DNA from: Porphyrobacter sp. | GTDB lineage: Bacteria > Pseudomonadota > Alphaproteobacteria > Sphingomonadales > Sphingomonadaceae | Length of the DNA stretch: 64,000 nucleotides | NCBI GenBank assembly: GCA_027533455.1 | Contig: JAPZUC010000006.1 | Span: forward strand, 172,755 to 236,754 | Direction of reading: 5' to 3' | In this document: positions 25,792 through 35,417 of the stretch, piece by piece | How positions within the stretch are numbered: position 1 is the stretch's first letter | Layout of the letters: every line of letters begins with the position of its first letter | Notes under the pieces: model-generated | What the model was told of the DNA's origin: nothing | Database searches by the model: none | Seen by the model: only the letters and a program-made list of their open reading frames with translations | Translations under genes and position numbers: made by a program

Positions 25792-28122
25792 TTAGAAGTC
25801 CTTGCGCAAGGTCACGAAGAACTGCTGCGGCGCGCCCGCGAGCAGGGTCTGGTTGTCACCTTCAAAGCCGAAGCCGTTCGAACCGATCGTGCCGACATAT
25901 TCCTTGTCGAACAGGTTGGTGACCGTCCCTTCGATGGCGAGGCCGTTGAGGAAGCGGTTGTCGCTTTGCAGGCGGAACCCGATCAGCGCGTCCACCAGCA
26001 CCCGCCCTTCGACCGAGCGGTCGTTCGAGTAGGTGAAGAACCGCTCGGAGGTGTAGTTGGCATTGCCGCGGGCGTAGAACTGGCCGTCGTCATAGGCCAG
26101 TTCGAGGTTGGCGATGCTTTCCGGGCTGTCGACCACGGTGCGGCCTTTGGTCGCCTGCACCACAACGCCCGATTGGTTGATCACGTCGTCGCGATAGGTG
26201 TTCTCGTTGTAGGCGTAAGAGCCGGTCACGGTGAAAGCAGGCACCGGCTGCCATTGGACACCGATCTCCGCCCCGATCGAGCGCACGTCACCCACGTTAG
26301 AGAGCAGCGGCGCGTTGCCGACGATGCCCGGGCCCTGCGGGACGGCGAGCAGACGGTTGGAGAAGTTGACGAGATAGCCCGCGATCACCCCGGTCAGCTG
26401 GCCTTCGCCGAAGCGGAAGCCGACTTCGTAGGTATCGGTCGTTTCCGGCGCGATCCGGTCACGCAGCGCGGTAAAGCCCAACGCCGAGGTCGCGAACGGG
26501 CCGGTGGTCGCAGCAGCCGTGAAGGCGCGCTGGTTCTGGGTGAAGCTGGCGAACAGCTCGTTCCCGCCGCCCAGCTTGAAGAGTACGCCGACCTGGGGGA
26601 GGAAGAAGTCTTCCGACTTGATCTCACCCAGCGCGAGCGGACCCGGGACCGGGTTGATCGCGGTGGCTTCCAGCTTGACCGACTGGCCCTTGAACCCGGC
26701 CGTGACCGTGAAGGCGTCGCTCACGTCCCACTGATCCTGCACCGCGTACTGGAAGGTCTTGGTGTTGTAGGCGTTGTTCCACTGCGTGAGGAACGGGTTG
26801 GTCTGATAGGTCAGCGCGCTGGTCAACGGCACGGTCTGGCTGTTGCCCATGTCGTAGAACCGGCGGGCCTGTTCGAAATCGTTGTTCTCGTACCAAACGT
26901 TGAGGCGGATGGTCTGGGTGCCGAGTTCGGCTTCGAGGTCACCGAGCACGCCGATGCGCTCGATGTTGTATTCCGTCGTGCGGAAGCTGATCGGCAGGCC
27001 GCCGGGGCTGGCGCGATAGGGCGTGATCCACGAACCCTGACCCTTGTTGGTGTGATAGTAGACTTGCAGGCCAGCCTTCGCGCTATCGCCGAGCTGCTGG
27101 TCGATCCGGCCGCTCGCGACCCAATCGCGGCGCAGGCCAGCGGCGTCGTAATAGGTATCGTCGACCGAAAGGATCGGGGCCGGGTAAACGGTGCCAAAGG
27201 TGTTGGGGGCCACAGCCACGCCGGTATCGCCGCGGTTCGCGCCAATGAAGGCAAGCTGCACCGCCAGCGGCCAGTTGTCCGAAATGTTGTCCCAATCATA
27301 GCCCAGCCGGCCGATCATCCCCTGGCTGAGATCCTGATAGTCGTTCTCCTTGCGGTCGGAGAAGTTGACGAAGGCGGTGAAGGTGGTCGAGGGCGAGAAA
27401 TCCGCGACCAGCTTGGCGTTGACCTGCGTCGAACGCTGGGTGCCGAAGCCCTTCCACTTGTCAGCATCGATATGCGCGGCGCTGATATAGGCCTTGAACC
27501 CGCCAAGATCGCCAGTGTCGAGCGTGCCGTAGGCGCGGACCGTGTTGCTGTCGCCGTAGGTGATGTTGCCAGCGATCCCGAGTTCGTCCTGCGGATCGCG
27601 GCTGAAGAATTCGAGCGTGCCGCCGAGGTTCGAGGTCGAGGCCGTGCCGAGCGCGCCTGCGCCCTGGCTGACGCGGGTGGTGCCGATGTTGTCGGCGATG
27701 ATCGCGCGGCTGATGTGGAGGCCGTTGGTGTTGCCGTAGCTCATGTCGCCAAGCGGCACGCCGTCGAGCGTGAAGCCGAGCTGGTTCTGGTTGAAGCCGC
27801 GCAAGGTGATGCGGGTCGACCATTCATAGGAGCCGAAGGGGTCGGCCGACTGGAAGTTGACGCCGGGCAGCTTGCGCAGCGCGATGAAAGGGCTGGAGCC
27901 GGCGGTGGTGACCTGAATGTCGTCAGCGCTGATCTCGGTGACCTGGCGAACTTCGCCCTTGCCATACACGACGATCTCGTCGCCTTCGGGCGCTTCGGCA
28001 GCGTCGGTCGCAGCTGACAGGGTTTCCGCTTCGGCTTCGGCGGCGAAAGCCTGCGCCGGGATAGCCACGCCGATCAGCGCGGCGCTGGAGAGAAACGCGA
28101 TGCGCAAAGTGGAGGATTTCAT
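25792..28122 (-). CDS. TonB-dependent receptor upstream of phoD
   Basis: The 776-residue outer-membrane receptor has a signal peptide ('LSSAALIGVAIPAQAFA'), a plug domain ('FIALRKLPGVNFQSADPFG', 'RITLRGFNQNQLGFTLDGVPLGD', 'ISRAIIADNIGTTRVSQGAGALG') and a barrel closing with 'FFVTLRKDF'. Its plug differs from that of the phytase-linked receptor, so the ligand probably differs; an organophosphate taken up for PhoD is a fair guess. I chose the ATG at 28122 from the signal peptide and a GGAGGATTTC stretch near the start; the frame extends upstream to the tRNA gene but carries no signal. A Pho box lies about 87 bases upstream. Confidence 0.92.
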   Translation of the reverse strand: MKSSTLRIAFLSSAALIGVAIPAQAFAAEAEAETLSAATDAAEAPEGDEIVVYGKGEVRQVTEISADDIQVTTAGSSPFIALRKLPGVNFQSADPFGSYEWSTRITLRGFNQNQLGFTLDGVPLGDMSYGNTNGLHISRAIIADNIGTTRVSQGAGALGTASTSNLGGTLEFFSRDPQDELGIAGNITYGDSNTVRAYGTLDTGDLGGFKAYISAAHIDADKWKGFGTQRSTQVNAKLVADFSPSTTFTAFVNFSDRKENDYQDLSQGMIGRLGYDWDNISDNWPLAVQLAFIGANRGDTGVAVAPNTFGTVYPAPILSVDDTYYDAAGLRRDWVASGRIDQQLGDSAKAGLQVYYHTNKGQGSWITPYRASPGGLPISFRTTEYNIERIGVLGDLEAELGTQTIRLNVWYENNDFEQARRFYDMGNSQTVPLTSALTYQTNPFLTQWNNAYNTKTFQYAVQDQWDVSDAFTVTAGFKGQSVKLEATAINPVPGPLALGEIKSEDFFLPQVGVLFKLGGGNELFASFTQNQRAFTAAATTGPFATSALGFTALRDRIAPETTDTYEVGFRFGEGQLTGVIAGYLVNFSNRLLAVPQGPGIVGNAPLLSNVGDVRSIGAEIGVQWQPVPAFTVTGSYAYNENTYRDDVINQSGVVVQATKGRTVVDSPESIANLELAYDDGQFYARGNANYTSERFFTYSNDRSVEGRVLVDALIGFRLQSDNRFLNGLAIEGTVTNLFDKEYVGTIGSNGFGFEGDNQTLLAGAPQQFFVTLRKDF

Positions 28123-28208
28123 GATTCGTGCCCCTGCAAGTGTTGTGGTTGCAAGGGGGCGGTTAGGCCCGTGATGTTGCGGTTCGATAGAATTACGGTT
28201 GCAAAGCA

Positions 28209-28226
28209 AGGACAGAACAATGACAT
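28209..28226 (-). promoter_or_regulatory. Pho box upstream of the TonB receptor-phoD operon
   Basis: On the minus strand ATGTCAT (28226-28220) and CTGTCCT (28215-28209) each match the PhoB half-site at 6 of 7 positions and are 11 bases apart with a 4-base spacer. A TAATTC stretch about 13 bases further on could serve as -10. The distance to the start codon is close to that of the phytase operon. Confidence 0.72.
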
Positions 28227-28425
28227 TTTGCGGGCGTTGCCGCGTTGACACACTCAAGTGCTTTGCCACCCCCAAGTGCACGCTAAAGCATGAGAAGAAG
28301 CATCCCACTCTTACCGTGCGGCGGCTGACGGGACATGTATGAAAGCAGAAACTGGGGGGTTCGGCCCGTCTGCGGTCGGCTTTGTTGTCAAAGCGGGCAG
28401 ATTTTGCTGTCAAAGGATATGTGGC

Positions 28426-28499
28426 TGGATGCCCCGCAAGGATTCGAACCTTGATTGACGGAGTCAGAGTCCGCTCTCTTACCATTAGAGGACGGGGCA
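28426..28499 (-). tRNA. tRNA-Gln (anticodon CTG), CCA encoded
   Basis: Read on the minus strand the acceptor stem is TGCCCCG / CGGGGCA. The D-loop has AATGGTAAGA, the anticodon loop is CTCTGAC giving anticodon CTG, and the T-arm contains GGTTCGAATCC. Discriminator T is followed by a genome-encoded CCA (28428-28426). The gene is isolated, between a TonB receptor promoter and ppx/gppA. Confidence 0.95.
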
Positions 28500-28683
28500 T
28501 TGGCCATCTGCCGGACAGCGTCCGGCGGAATCAGCGAGCGCGGTCCCTAGTTTCGTGGGCAGCGGAGGTCAAGCGCCGACGTTACGGGTGACTGCTTGCT
28601 CTTGCGCGATGCTTGGGTTAGCTTTGCGTCAAGTGCCGCGCTGTCGGAGAGACGTCGCGCGGTGATATGAAAGCGTTACGAAC

Positions 28684-29937
28684 ATGGCGGAAACACTCCC
28701 GCCGGACAGGAATAACAATGCTGGGAACAAGCGGGGCGGCAAGTCCGGCAAGGTAGCCGATTTTCGCTACAAGCGCCCCCCTCAGCCCGATACCCGCACC
28801 AAGGGAAGCAACGGCGAAGCACGCCGTCCGGCCCGCGGAACCCCTGGAAATACGGGGCGCACCCGGCCCGATCTCGCCGATATCGGCGCGATCCGCGGGT
28901 CGTCGAACGGCGAGGCCTATGCCGCGCTCGACCTCGGCACCAACAATTGCCGGCTGCTGATCGCGCGCCCTTCGGGCCGGGATTTCACCGTGATCGACGC
29001 CTTCAGCCGGGTGGTGAAGCTGGGCGAGGGGCTCGCCACCAGCGGGCGCCTGTCGGACGCGGCGATGGACCGCACGCTGGCCGCGCTGACGATCTGCGCC
29101 GACAAGCTCCAGCGCCGCAATGTCCGCCTTGCCCGGTCAGTCGCGACCGAAGCCTGCCGCCGCGCATCCAACGGCCTCGAGTTCATTGAGCGCGTCCGCC
29201 GTGAAACCGGCATCGCGCTCGATATCATCAGTGCTGAGGAGGAAGCGCGCCTTGCCGTGCTGGGGTGTCACATCCTGCTCGAATCCGGTGATGGCCCAGC
29301 GGTGATCTTCGACATTGGCGGCGGATCGACCGAACTGGTGCTGCTCGAACCGGGCGGCGGCGAGGTCAGCCGGGTGCCACGCATACTCGACTGGCAGAGC
29401 GTGCCATGGGGCGTGGTCTCGCTCACTGACACAGTCGGCCGCGGCGAGGACAGCGAGGCTGCGCGCCTCGCCCGATTCGAACGGATGCGTCAGATGGTGG
29501 CCGATAGCTTCGCGCCCTTCGCCGGACGCGTCGCCAAGGCGGCGGAGCACCCCGACATCCGTCTGCTCGGCACCAGCGGAACGGTGACGACGCTTGCCAG
29601 TCTCTACCTCGAATTGCCCAGCTATGACCGCAAGGCGGTCGACGGATTGATCGTTCCCGCGAGCGAAATGCGCGAAATCAGCGCGCGGCTCAGCGTGATG
29701 ACACCGTTCGAACGCGCCACCTTGCCCTGCATCGGACAAGACCGCGCCGATCTGGTGGTGGCGGGCTGCGCGATCCTTGAAGCGATACTCGACTTGTGGC
29801 CGGCACGGCGGCTGGGCGTGGCGGATCGCGGCATCCGCGAAGGAATCCTCAGGAGCATTATGGCCGCAGAACGCCAATCGGAGCGATCGTTGAAGGCACT
29901 CAACCAGCAGCGCGTCAACGGGCACCCCGCCCGATGA
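28684..29937 (+). CDS. ppx: Exopolyphosphatase / guanosine pentaphosphate phosphatase family
   Basis: The 417-residue protein belongs to the Ppx/GppA branch of the ASKHA fold, which hydrolyses polyphosphate or pppGpp. The phosphate-1 motif is 'ALDLGTNNCRLLIA' (about residues 81-94), followed by 'VATEACRRASNG', 'ISAEEEARLAVLG', the phosphate-2 motif 'IFDIGGGSTELVL' and 'LGTSGTVTTLASLYL'. The first ~75 residues are a basic, low-complexity extension common in alphaproteobacterial members. It overlaps rlmE by ATGA, a linkage frequent in this group. Ppx and GppA activity cannot be separated from sequence. Confidence 0.9.
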   Translation: MAETLPPDRNNNAGNKRGGKSGKVADFRYKRPPQPDTRTKGSNGEARRPARGTPGNTGRTRPDLADIGAIRGSSNGEAYAALDLGTNNCRLLIARPSGRDFTVIDAFSRVVKLGEGLATSGRLSDAAMDRTLAALTICADKLQRRNVRLARSVATEACRRASNGLEFIERVRRETGIALDIISAEEEARLAVLGCHILLESGDGPAVIFDIGGGSTELVLLEPGGGEVSRVPRILDWQSVPWGVVSLTDTVGRGEDSEAARLARFERMRQMVADSFAPFAGRVAKAAEHPDIRLLGTSGTVTTLASLYLELPSYDRKAVDGLIVPASEMREISARLSVMTPFERATLPCIGQDRADLVVAGCAILEAILDLWPARRLGVADRGIREGILRSIMAAERQSERSLKALNQQRVNGHPAR

Positions 29938-30593
29938 CGCGGGGCACCAAAGAGCCGAGCAAGCGGGTCAAAACCGCCAAGGGCCGCACTGCGAGCCAGG
30001 TGCGGTGGCTCGAACGCCAGCTTAACGATCCTTACGTAAAACAGGCCAAGGCTGACGGCTATCGCAGCCGTGCGGCTTACAAGCTGATCGAGCTGGACGA
30101 GAAGTTCGGCCTCCTGAAGAACGCCAACCGCGTGGTCGATCTGGGCATTGCGCCCGGCGGCTGGAGCCAGGTGGTGCGCGCCAAAAAGCCCAAGGCCGAA
30201 GTGGTCGGGATCGATCTGCTGCCGGTCGAACCGCTGGAGGGAGTGACGATCTTCCAGATGGACTTCATGTCCGACGAAGCCCCCTCTGCCCTTTCCGACG
30301 CCCTCGGTGGTCCGCCCGATCTGGTAATGTCGGACATGGCGGCCAACACGGTCGGCCACAAGCAGACCGATCATCTGCGTACGATGGGTCTCGTCGAGGC
30401 GGCGGCGTGGTTCGCTGCCGAGAACCTGGCGCCGGGCGGGGCCTTCGTAGCCAAGGTGCTGGCAGGCGGAACCGACACCGATCTTCTGGCGCTGCTCAAG
30501 AAGAACTTCACCACCGTCAAGCACGCCAAACCCCCCGCAAGCCGCAAGGGCTCGTCGGAATGGTACGTTATCGCTCAAGGGTTCAAGGGCTGA
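29934..30593 (+). CDS. rlmE: 23S rRNA 2'-O-ribose methyltransferase RlmE (FtsJ/RrmJ)
   Basis: The 219-residue protein methylates U2552 of 23S rRNA late in 50S assembly using SAM. Its motifs are 'YRSRAAYKLIELDEKFGLL' with the first catalytic Lys, 'VVDLGIAPGGWSQVV' for SAM, 'DLVMSDMAANTVGH' with the catalytic Asp, and 'GGAFVAKVLAGG' with the second Lys. The ATG at 29934 overlaps the ppx stop; a longer frame from 29796 is out of phase through ppx. A hairpin terminator follows at 30605. Confidence 0.95.
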   Translation: MTRGTKEPSKRVKTAKGRTASQVRWLERQLNDPYVKQAKADGYRSRAAYKLIELDEKFGLLKNANRVVDLGIAPGGWSQVVRAKKPKAEVVGIDLLPVEPLEGVTIFQMDFMSDEAPSALSDALGGPPDLVMSDMAANTVGHKQTDHLRTMGLVEAAAWFAAENLAPGGAFVAKVLAGGTDTDLLALLKKNFTTVKHAKPPASRKGSSEWYVIAQGFKG

Positions 30594-30604
30594 AGCCCTG
30601 ATGC

Positions 30605-30632
30605 AAAAAGGGCGGCCCGTAGCCGCCCTTTT
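30605..30632. terminator. Bidirectional rho-independent terminator
   Basis: A GGGCGGC / GCCGCCC stem (30610-30616, 30622-30628) with a 5-base loop is flanked by A5 and T4 tracts. It serves rlmE on the plus strand and the cytochrome c gene on the minus strand. Confidence 0.9.
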
Positions 30633-30638
30633 CAAGTC

Positions 30639-31334
30639 TTACTCGCCAGCGGCAGCTGCCGGATCCGTGCCAGCCTCGGCGGCGGCAACACCGGCTGCTT
30701 CTTCCTCGGCAGCGGCAGATGCATCACCGGTCGGAGCGGCGGCCGCAGTGAAGGCCGGAACCGGGAGGTTCGAGCCTTGCGAGTTCAAATACATTGCGAT
30801 CGCGGCGCGATCCTCGATCTTGCCAAGGCCAGCAAAGCTCATCTTGGTGCCGGGCACATAAGCCTTCGGGTTCTTGAGCCAGGCGTTCATGCTGTCCCAA
30901 TCCCAAGCGCCGCCCTTGGCCTTCAGCTCGGCGCTGTAACCGAACCCGGCGTGGCTGGCGACTGCCTTGCCCATCGTGCCGTGGAGGTTCGGACCGATGC
31001 CGTTGGCGCCGCCGGCGTTGATCGTGTGGCAGCTCTGGCACTTGGCAAACGCCTTTTCACCCGCTGCGATCATCTCGGCGGCGGGCATAGCGTTAAGCGC
31101 TTCGGCCATGGTGATTTCCGCGGGGCCAGCACCTTCCTCTACCACGCCCTCGATCACGTAGCCGAGCTTCTCGGGCCGTTCGGGCTTGTCGCCGTGGAAA
31201 TACTTGCCCGAGAGGATCGAAAGACCCAGCCCGAGACCGGCTGCAAACAGCACCCAGCCAGCGGCAGTGTTGAACAGATCGCCGCCACCGTTCTGGCCTG
31301 CAGCGTTATCCTGCGAAGAGTTGTCCTGTGTCAT
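30639..31334 (-). CDS. Membrane-anchored cytochrome c
   Basis: The 231-residue protein has one N-terminal membrane anchor ('AAGWVLFAAGLGLGLSIL', about residues 24-41), then a class I cytochrome c domain with haem site 'CQSCH' and a Met ligand in 'VPGTKMSFAGL'. The rest of the C-terminus is Ala/Glu-rich low-complexity tail. It resembles the c552 (CycM) type that carries electrons from the bc1 complex to the aa3 oxidase in alphaproteobacteria. It is divergent from pheA and shares a terminator with rlmE. Confidence 0.9.
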   Translation of the reverse strand: MTQDNSSQDNAAGQNGGGDLFNTAAGWVLFAAGLGLGLSILSGKYFHGDKPERPEKLGYVIEGVVEEGAGPAEITMAEALNAMPAAEMIAAGEKAFAKCQSCHTINAGGANGIGPNLHGTMGKAVASHAGFGYSAELKAKGGAWDWDSMNAWLKNPKAYVPGTKMSFAGLGKIEDRAAIAMYLNSQGSNLPVPAFTAAAAPTGDASAAAEEEAAGVAAAEAGTDPAAAAGE

Positions 31335-31452
31335 CCCGCGCGGTCTTTAGTGTCGCCCTTGCAAGCGCGCAAGACTGATCGTGGCACGAAATCTTGCACC
31401 TTTTGCAAGCGGGCTTGCCGCAGCACGCGCGGGCCTCTAGTCGGCACGCACC

Positions 31453-32346
31453 ATGCGATCCTTTCCCGGCCCCGCCCTTGCCATCGTCGACCGGATGCGC
31501 GCCGATGCTGCCGCAGATCCGGCGCGCGCAATCGCGTTCCAGGGATCGCCCGGCGCCAATTCGCACCGCGCCGCTACGGAAGCGCGGCCTGACCTCGCCC
31601 CTCTGCCCTGCTTCAGCTTCGAGGACGCGCTGGACGCAGTAAAGGACGGGCGTGCAGGCGCGGCAATCATTCCGATCGAGAATTCGCAGCACGGACGGGT
31701 GGCCGATATCCACTTCCTCTTGCCCGAAAGCGGCCTTTCGATCGTCGGCGAATACTTCATGCCGATCCACCATGCGCTCATGGCGCTCGGCTCCGGCCCG
31801 TTCGAGGCCGCCTATTCGCACCCGCAGGCGCTGGGCCAGTCGCGGCGCTATCTGCGTGAACGCGGCATCGTGCCGCTCAGCCACGCCGATACCGCAGGCG
31901 CGGCCGCCTATGTAGCCGAGCGCGGCGATCCCACGGTCGCGGCCATCGCCCCGGCGCTCGCGGCCGAGCTTTACGGACTCACCATTATCGAGAACAATGT
32001 CGAGGACAGCGCCGACAATATGACGCGCTTCGTCATACTCGCCAAGCAGGCGCTCGCTCCGCAAGCACTCGCGGGCAAGCCGGTGATGACGACCTTCATC
32101 TTCGAGGTGAAGAACATCCCGGCCGCGCTCTACAAATCGCTGGGCGGGTTTGCCACGAACGGCGTGAATATGACCAAGCTGGAAAGCTACCAGCAGGGCA
32201 CCAGCTTTTCGGCAACCACCTTCTACGCCGACATCATCGGCGCGCCCGGCGATCCGGCGGTCGACCGCGCGCTGGAGGAATGCGCGTTCCATTCCAAGGA
32301 ATTGCGCATTCTGGGCAGCTACGAACAGGCCCGCGCCAGAGGGTGA
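31453..32346 (+). CDS. pheA: Prephenate dehydratase
   Basis: The 297-residue protein converts prephenate to phenylpyruvate in phenylalanine synthesis. The catalytic domain begins 'IAFQGSPGANSHRAA', has 'IPIENSQHGRVADIH' and ends with the Thr-Arg-Phe motif 'NMTRFVIL'. A C-terminal ACT domain ('TTFIFEVKNIPAALYKSLGGFA', 'NGVNMTKLESY') should give feedback control by phenylalanine. There is no fused chorismate mutase domain, as is usual in alphaproteobacteria. It is followed after 62 bases by the MoxR operon. Confidence 0.95.
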   Translation: MRSFPGPALAIVDRMRADAAADPARAIAFQGSPGANSHRAATEARPDLAPLPCFSFEDALDAVKDGRAGAAIIPIENSQHGRVADIHFLLPESGLSIVGEYFMPIHHALMALGSGPFEAAYSHPQALGQSRRYLRERGIVPLSHADTAGAAAYVAERGDPTVAAIAPALAAELYGLTIIENNVEDSADNMTRFVILAKQALAPQALAGKPVMTTFIFEVKNIPAALYKSLGGFATNGVNMTKLESYQQGTSFSATTFYADIIGAPGDPAVDRALEECAFHSKELRILGSYEQARARG

Positions 32347-32408
32347 AGGGCCACTGATTCGCTTTCCCGTTGCGTGCGGGCAAAGGCCGTGCCACCACCT
32401 TCGGCGGG

Positions 32409-33125
32409 ATGACCGCCGCGGCCGCACAAGCACCTTCCGAATCGTCAGCCGAATCAGCGGGATCAACCCCCGCCGGATGGGAAGCACTGCGTGCCGACGC
32501 CGATGTGCAATTTGCCCCGGTGCCTATCCCGGAAACACCCCCGCCCAAGCCGGGCTGGCTGGCCGAAATGCTCGAAAAGCTGTTCAGCTGGCTCGGCGAC
32601 CTGCTCGCGCCGCTGGGCCACGCCTTGGCGCAATCGTGGTGGTGGCTCCAATGGGTGCTGGCCGCCATTGTCGCACTGTTCGCTATCGTGTTGCTTGTGC
32701 GGCTGATCGACCCGGCATGGCTGCGGCTAGGCAAACGGGACAAGGCCGGAGCGGCAGCAACTGAGAACGATTGGCGGCCCGAGACGGCGGCAACCCTCGC
32801 ACTGCTCGAGGATGCCGACCGGCTCGCTGCCGAGGGTCGGTTTGACGAGGCAACCCACCTGCTGCTCCAGCGCAGCGTCAGCCAGATCAGCGCCGCGCGA
32901 CCGGACTGGGTCGAACCGTCCAGCACAGCGCGCGAGCTTGCCGCGCTGCCGGCCCTGCCCGATGCCGCCCGCAGCGCCTTCGGCGTGATCGCCGGCCGGG
33001 TCGAGGCCTCGCTCTTCGCGCTGCGTGCTCTCGACCGGGCCGACTGGGACACCGCGCGCGCGGCCTATGCCGAGTTCGCGCTCGCGCGGCTTGATCAGCA
33101 CCGCGCGGCAGGGCTTACCTCATGA
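32409..33125 (+). CDS. DUF4129-like membrane protein, first gene of MoxR operon
   Basis: The 238-residue protein has a Pro-rich N-terminus, one membrane segment ('WVLAAIVALFAIVLLVRLI') and a cytoplasmic C-terminal helical region ('LLEDADRLAAEGRFDEATHLLLQRSVSQI', 'ELAALPALPDAARSAFGVI') typical of DUF4129. Such proteins occur beside MoxR and DUF58 genes. I chose the ATG at 32409 preceded by GGCGGG; a TTG at 32370 is possible. The stop overlaps the next start by ATGA. Confidence 0.7.
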   Translation: MTAAAAQAPSESSAESAGSTPAGWEALRADADVQFAPVPIPETPPPKPGWLAEMLEKLFSWLGDLLAPLGHALAQSWWWLQWVLAAIVALFAIVLLVRLIDPAWLRLGKRDKAGAAATENDWRPETAATLALLEDADRLAAEGRFDEATHLLLQRSVSQISAARPDWVEPSSTARELAALPALPDAARSAFGVIAGRVEASLFALRALDRADWDTARAAYAEFALARLDQHRAAGLTS

Positions 33126-34452
33126 ACACGGGAGCTTTCTCGCGCCTTGGCGCCTTTCTGCTCATTGCCGCTGGGTCCGCGCTGTTTCTCGCGATGATCT
33201 GGCTGATCGGCGCCGACGCCGATTTCGGCGGTGAGCGCGGGCGCGGGGAGGCCCATGCCGCATCCAACGGGATCAACGGCTATTCGGGTCTCGTCCGGCT
33301 GGTCGAGGCGGAGGGTTACAGCGTCGACAAGTCGCGCAGCCGCGAGGGGTTGAATACCGACGGCCTGCTGGTGCTTGCCCCTTCGAATAACCTCGAGGCC
33401 GAGGAATTCGCCGAGATCCTGACCAAGCGCACCTATATCGGGCCGACGCTGGTGATCATGCCCAAATGGATGGCGATGCCGCCGGGGCAGAGCCTGCCGC
33501 CCGAAGTGCAAGCAAAATTCAAGCGCGGCTGGGTGATACTGGGCGGCGCGACAGCCTCCGAATGGCCTCAAGAGCTGCCCGCGCCGTACACCTTCCGGCA
33601 CGGCATGTTCCCCAAGAACGAAGCCGATGTCGCTGTCGAGATCGCCATCCCCGGCGGCGGGCCTGCCGCGAAAGAGAAGCCCGGCCCTGCGGCGCGGTGG
33701 GAAGGGATGGACTATGCCGGCACCATGCCGACGGCGGCTGCGCTCTATGCCCAACCATCGGCAGGCCGCGCCCATGACACGCTGATCACTGACGGGAGCG
33801 GGCGGGTGTTGGCGTTCTCGGTCGTCCCCCATTACGGCGGCGAGCCGGACGAGGATGCCTATCCGGTCACCTTCCTTGCCGACCCCGATCTCGCCAACAA
33901 CTACGGCCTTGCCGATCCCGCCCGCGCCGCCGCCGCGATCGCGCTGGTGGACGAGCTGACCTATGATGGCGAAATCGAGGACATCACCTTCGACATGACG
34001 CTGAACGGCTTCGGCGCGTCGGAGAACCTGCTGACACTGGCGTTCCGCCCCCCCTTCCTTGCCGCCACGCTGAGCCTGCTGGTGGCGCTGCTGATCGTCG
34101 GCTGGCGCGCCTTCATGCGCTTTGGTCCGGCGGCGCACGCGAATGGCCCGGACATTGCCTTCGGCAAGCGCCAACTCATCGCCAATGGCGCCGGTCTGAT
34201 CGTGCGTGCGCGGCGCTTCGGCCTGCTGGGCGCACCCTATGCCGCGCTTTCGGCGCGCAAGCTGGCCGAGCGGCTCGGCCTGTCGCGCCCCGATCCGCAG
34301 ACCATAGATGCCGCCCTCGCGCGCCGTCTGCCTGCCGAAGAACCCTTCACCCGCCGCGCCGCGCGGATGGAGGCGGCAGAAAAGCCCGCCGATCTCCTTG
34401 CCGCGGCACAAAGCCTCGATGAACTCGCCACCAAGCTCACACAGGGACCACA

Positions 34453-34456
<4 letters not shown>
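33122..34456 (+). CDS. DUF4350 domain-containing membrane protein
   Basis: The 444-residue protein has an N-terminal membrane segment ('[19 protein letters not shown]'), a DUF4350-type periplasmic domain ('[20 protein letters not shown]', 'GLLVLAPSN') and a second membrane segment at about residues 310-330 ('[16 protein letters not shown]'). Function is unknown, but the gene is a standing member of MoxR/DUF58/DUF4129 clusters. It overlaps both neighbours by ATGA, so it is translated with them. Confidence 0.78.
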
Positions 34457-35415
<959 letters not shown>

Positions 35416-35417
35416 AC

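Noticed and set aside
25660..28017. 785-codon open frame on the plus strand
   Set aside because: It is antisense to the second TonB receptor and has a composition typical of reverse-strand shadows.
28620..28680. CTGTCGG-N4-ACGTCGC upstream of ppx as a Pho box
   Set aside because: The second unit matches only 3 of 7 positions, which is not above chance in GC-rich DNA.
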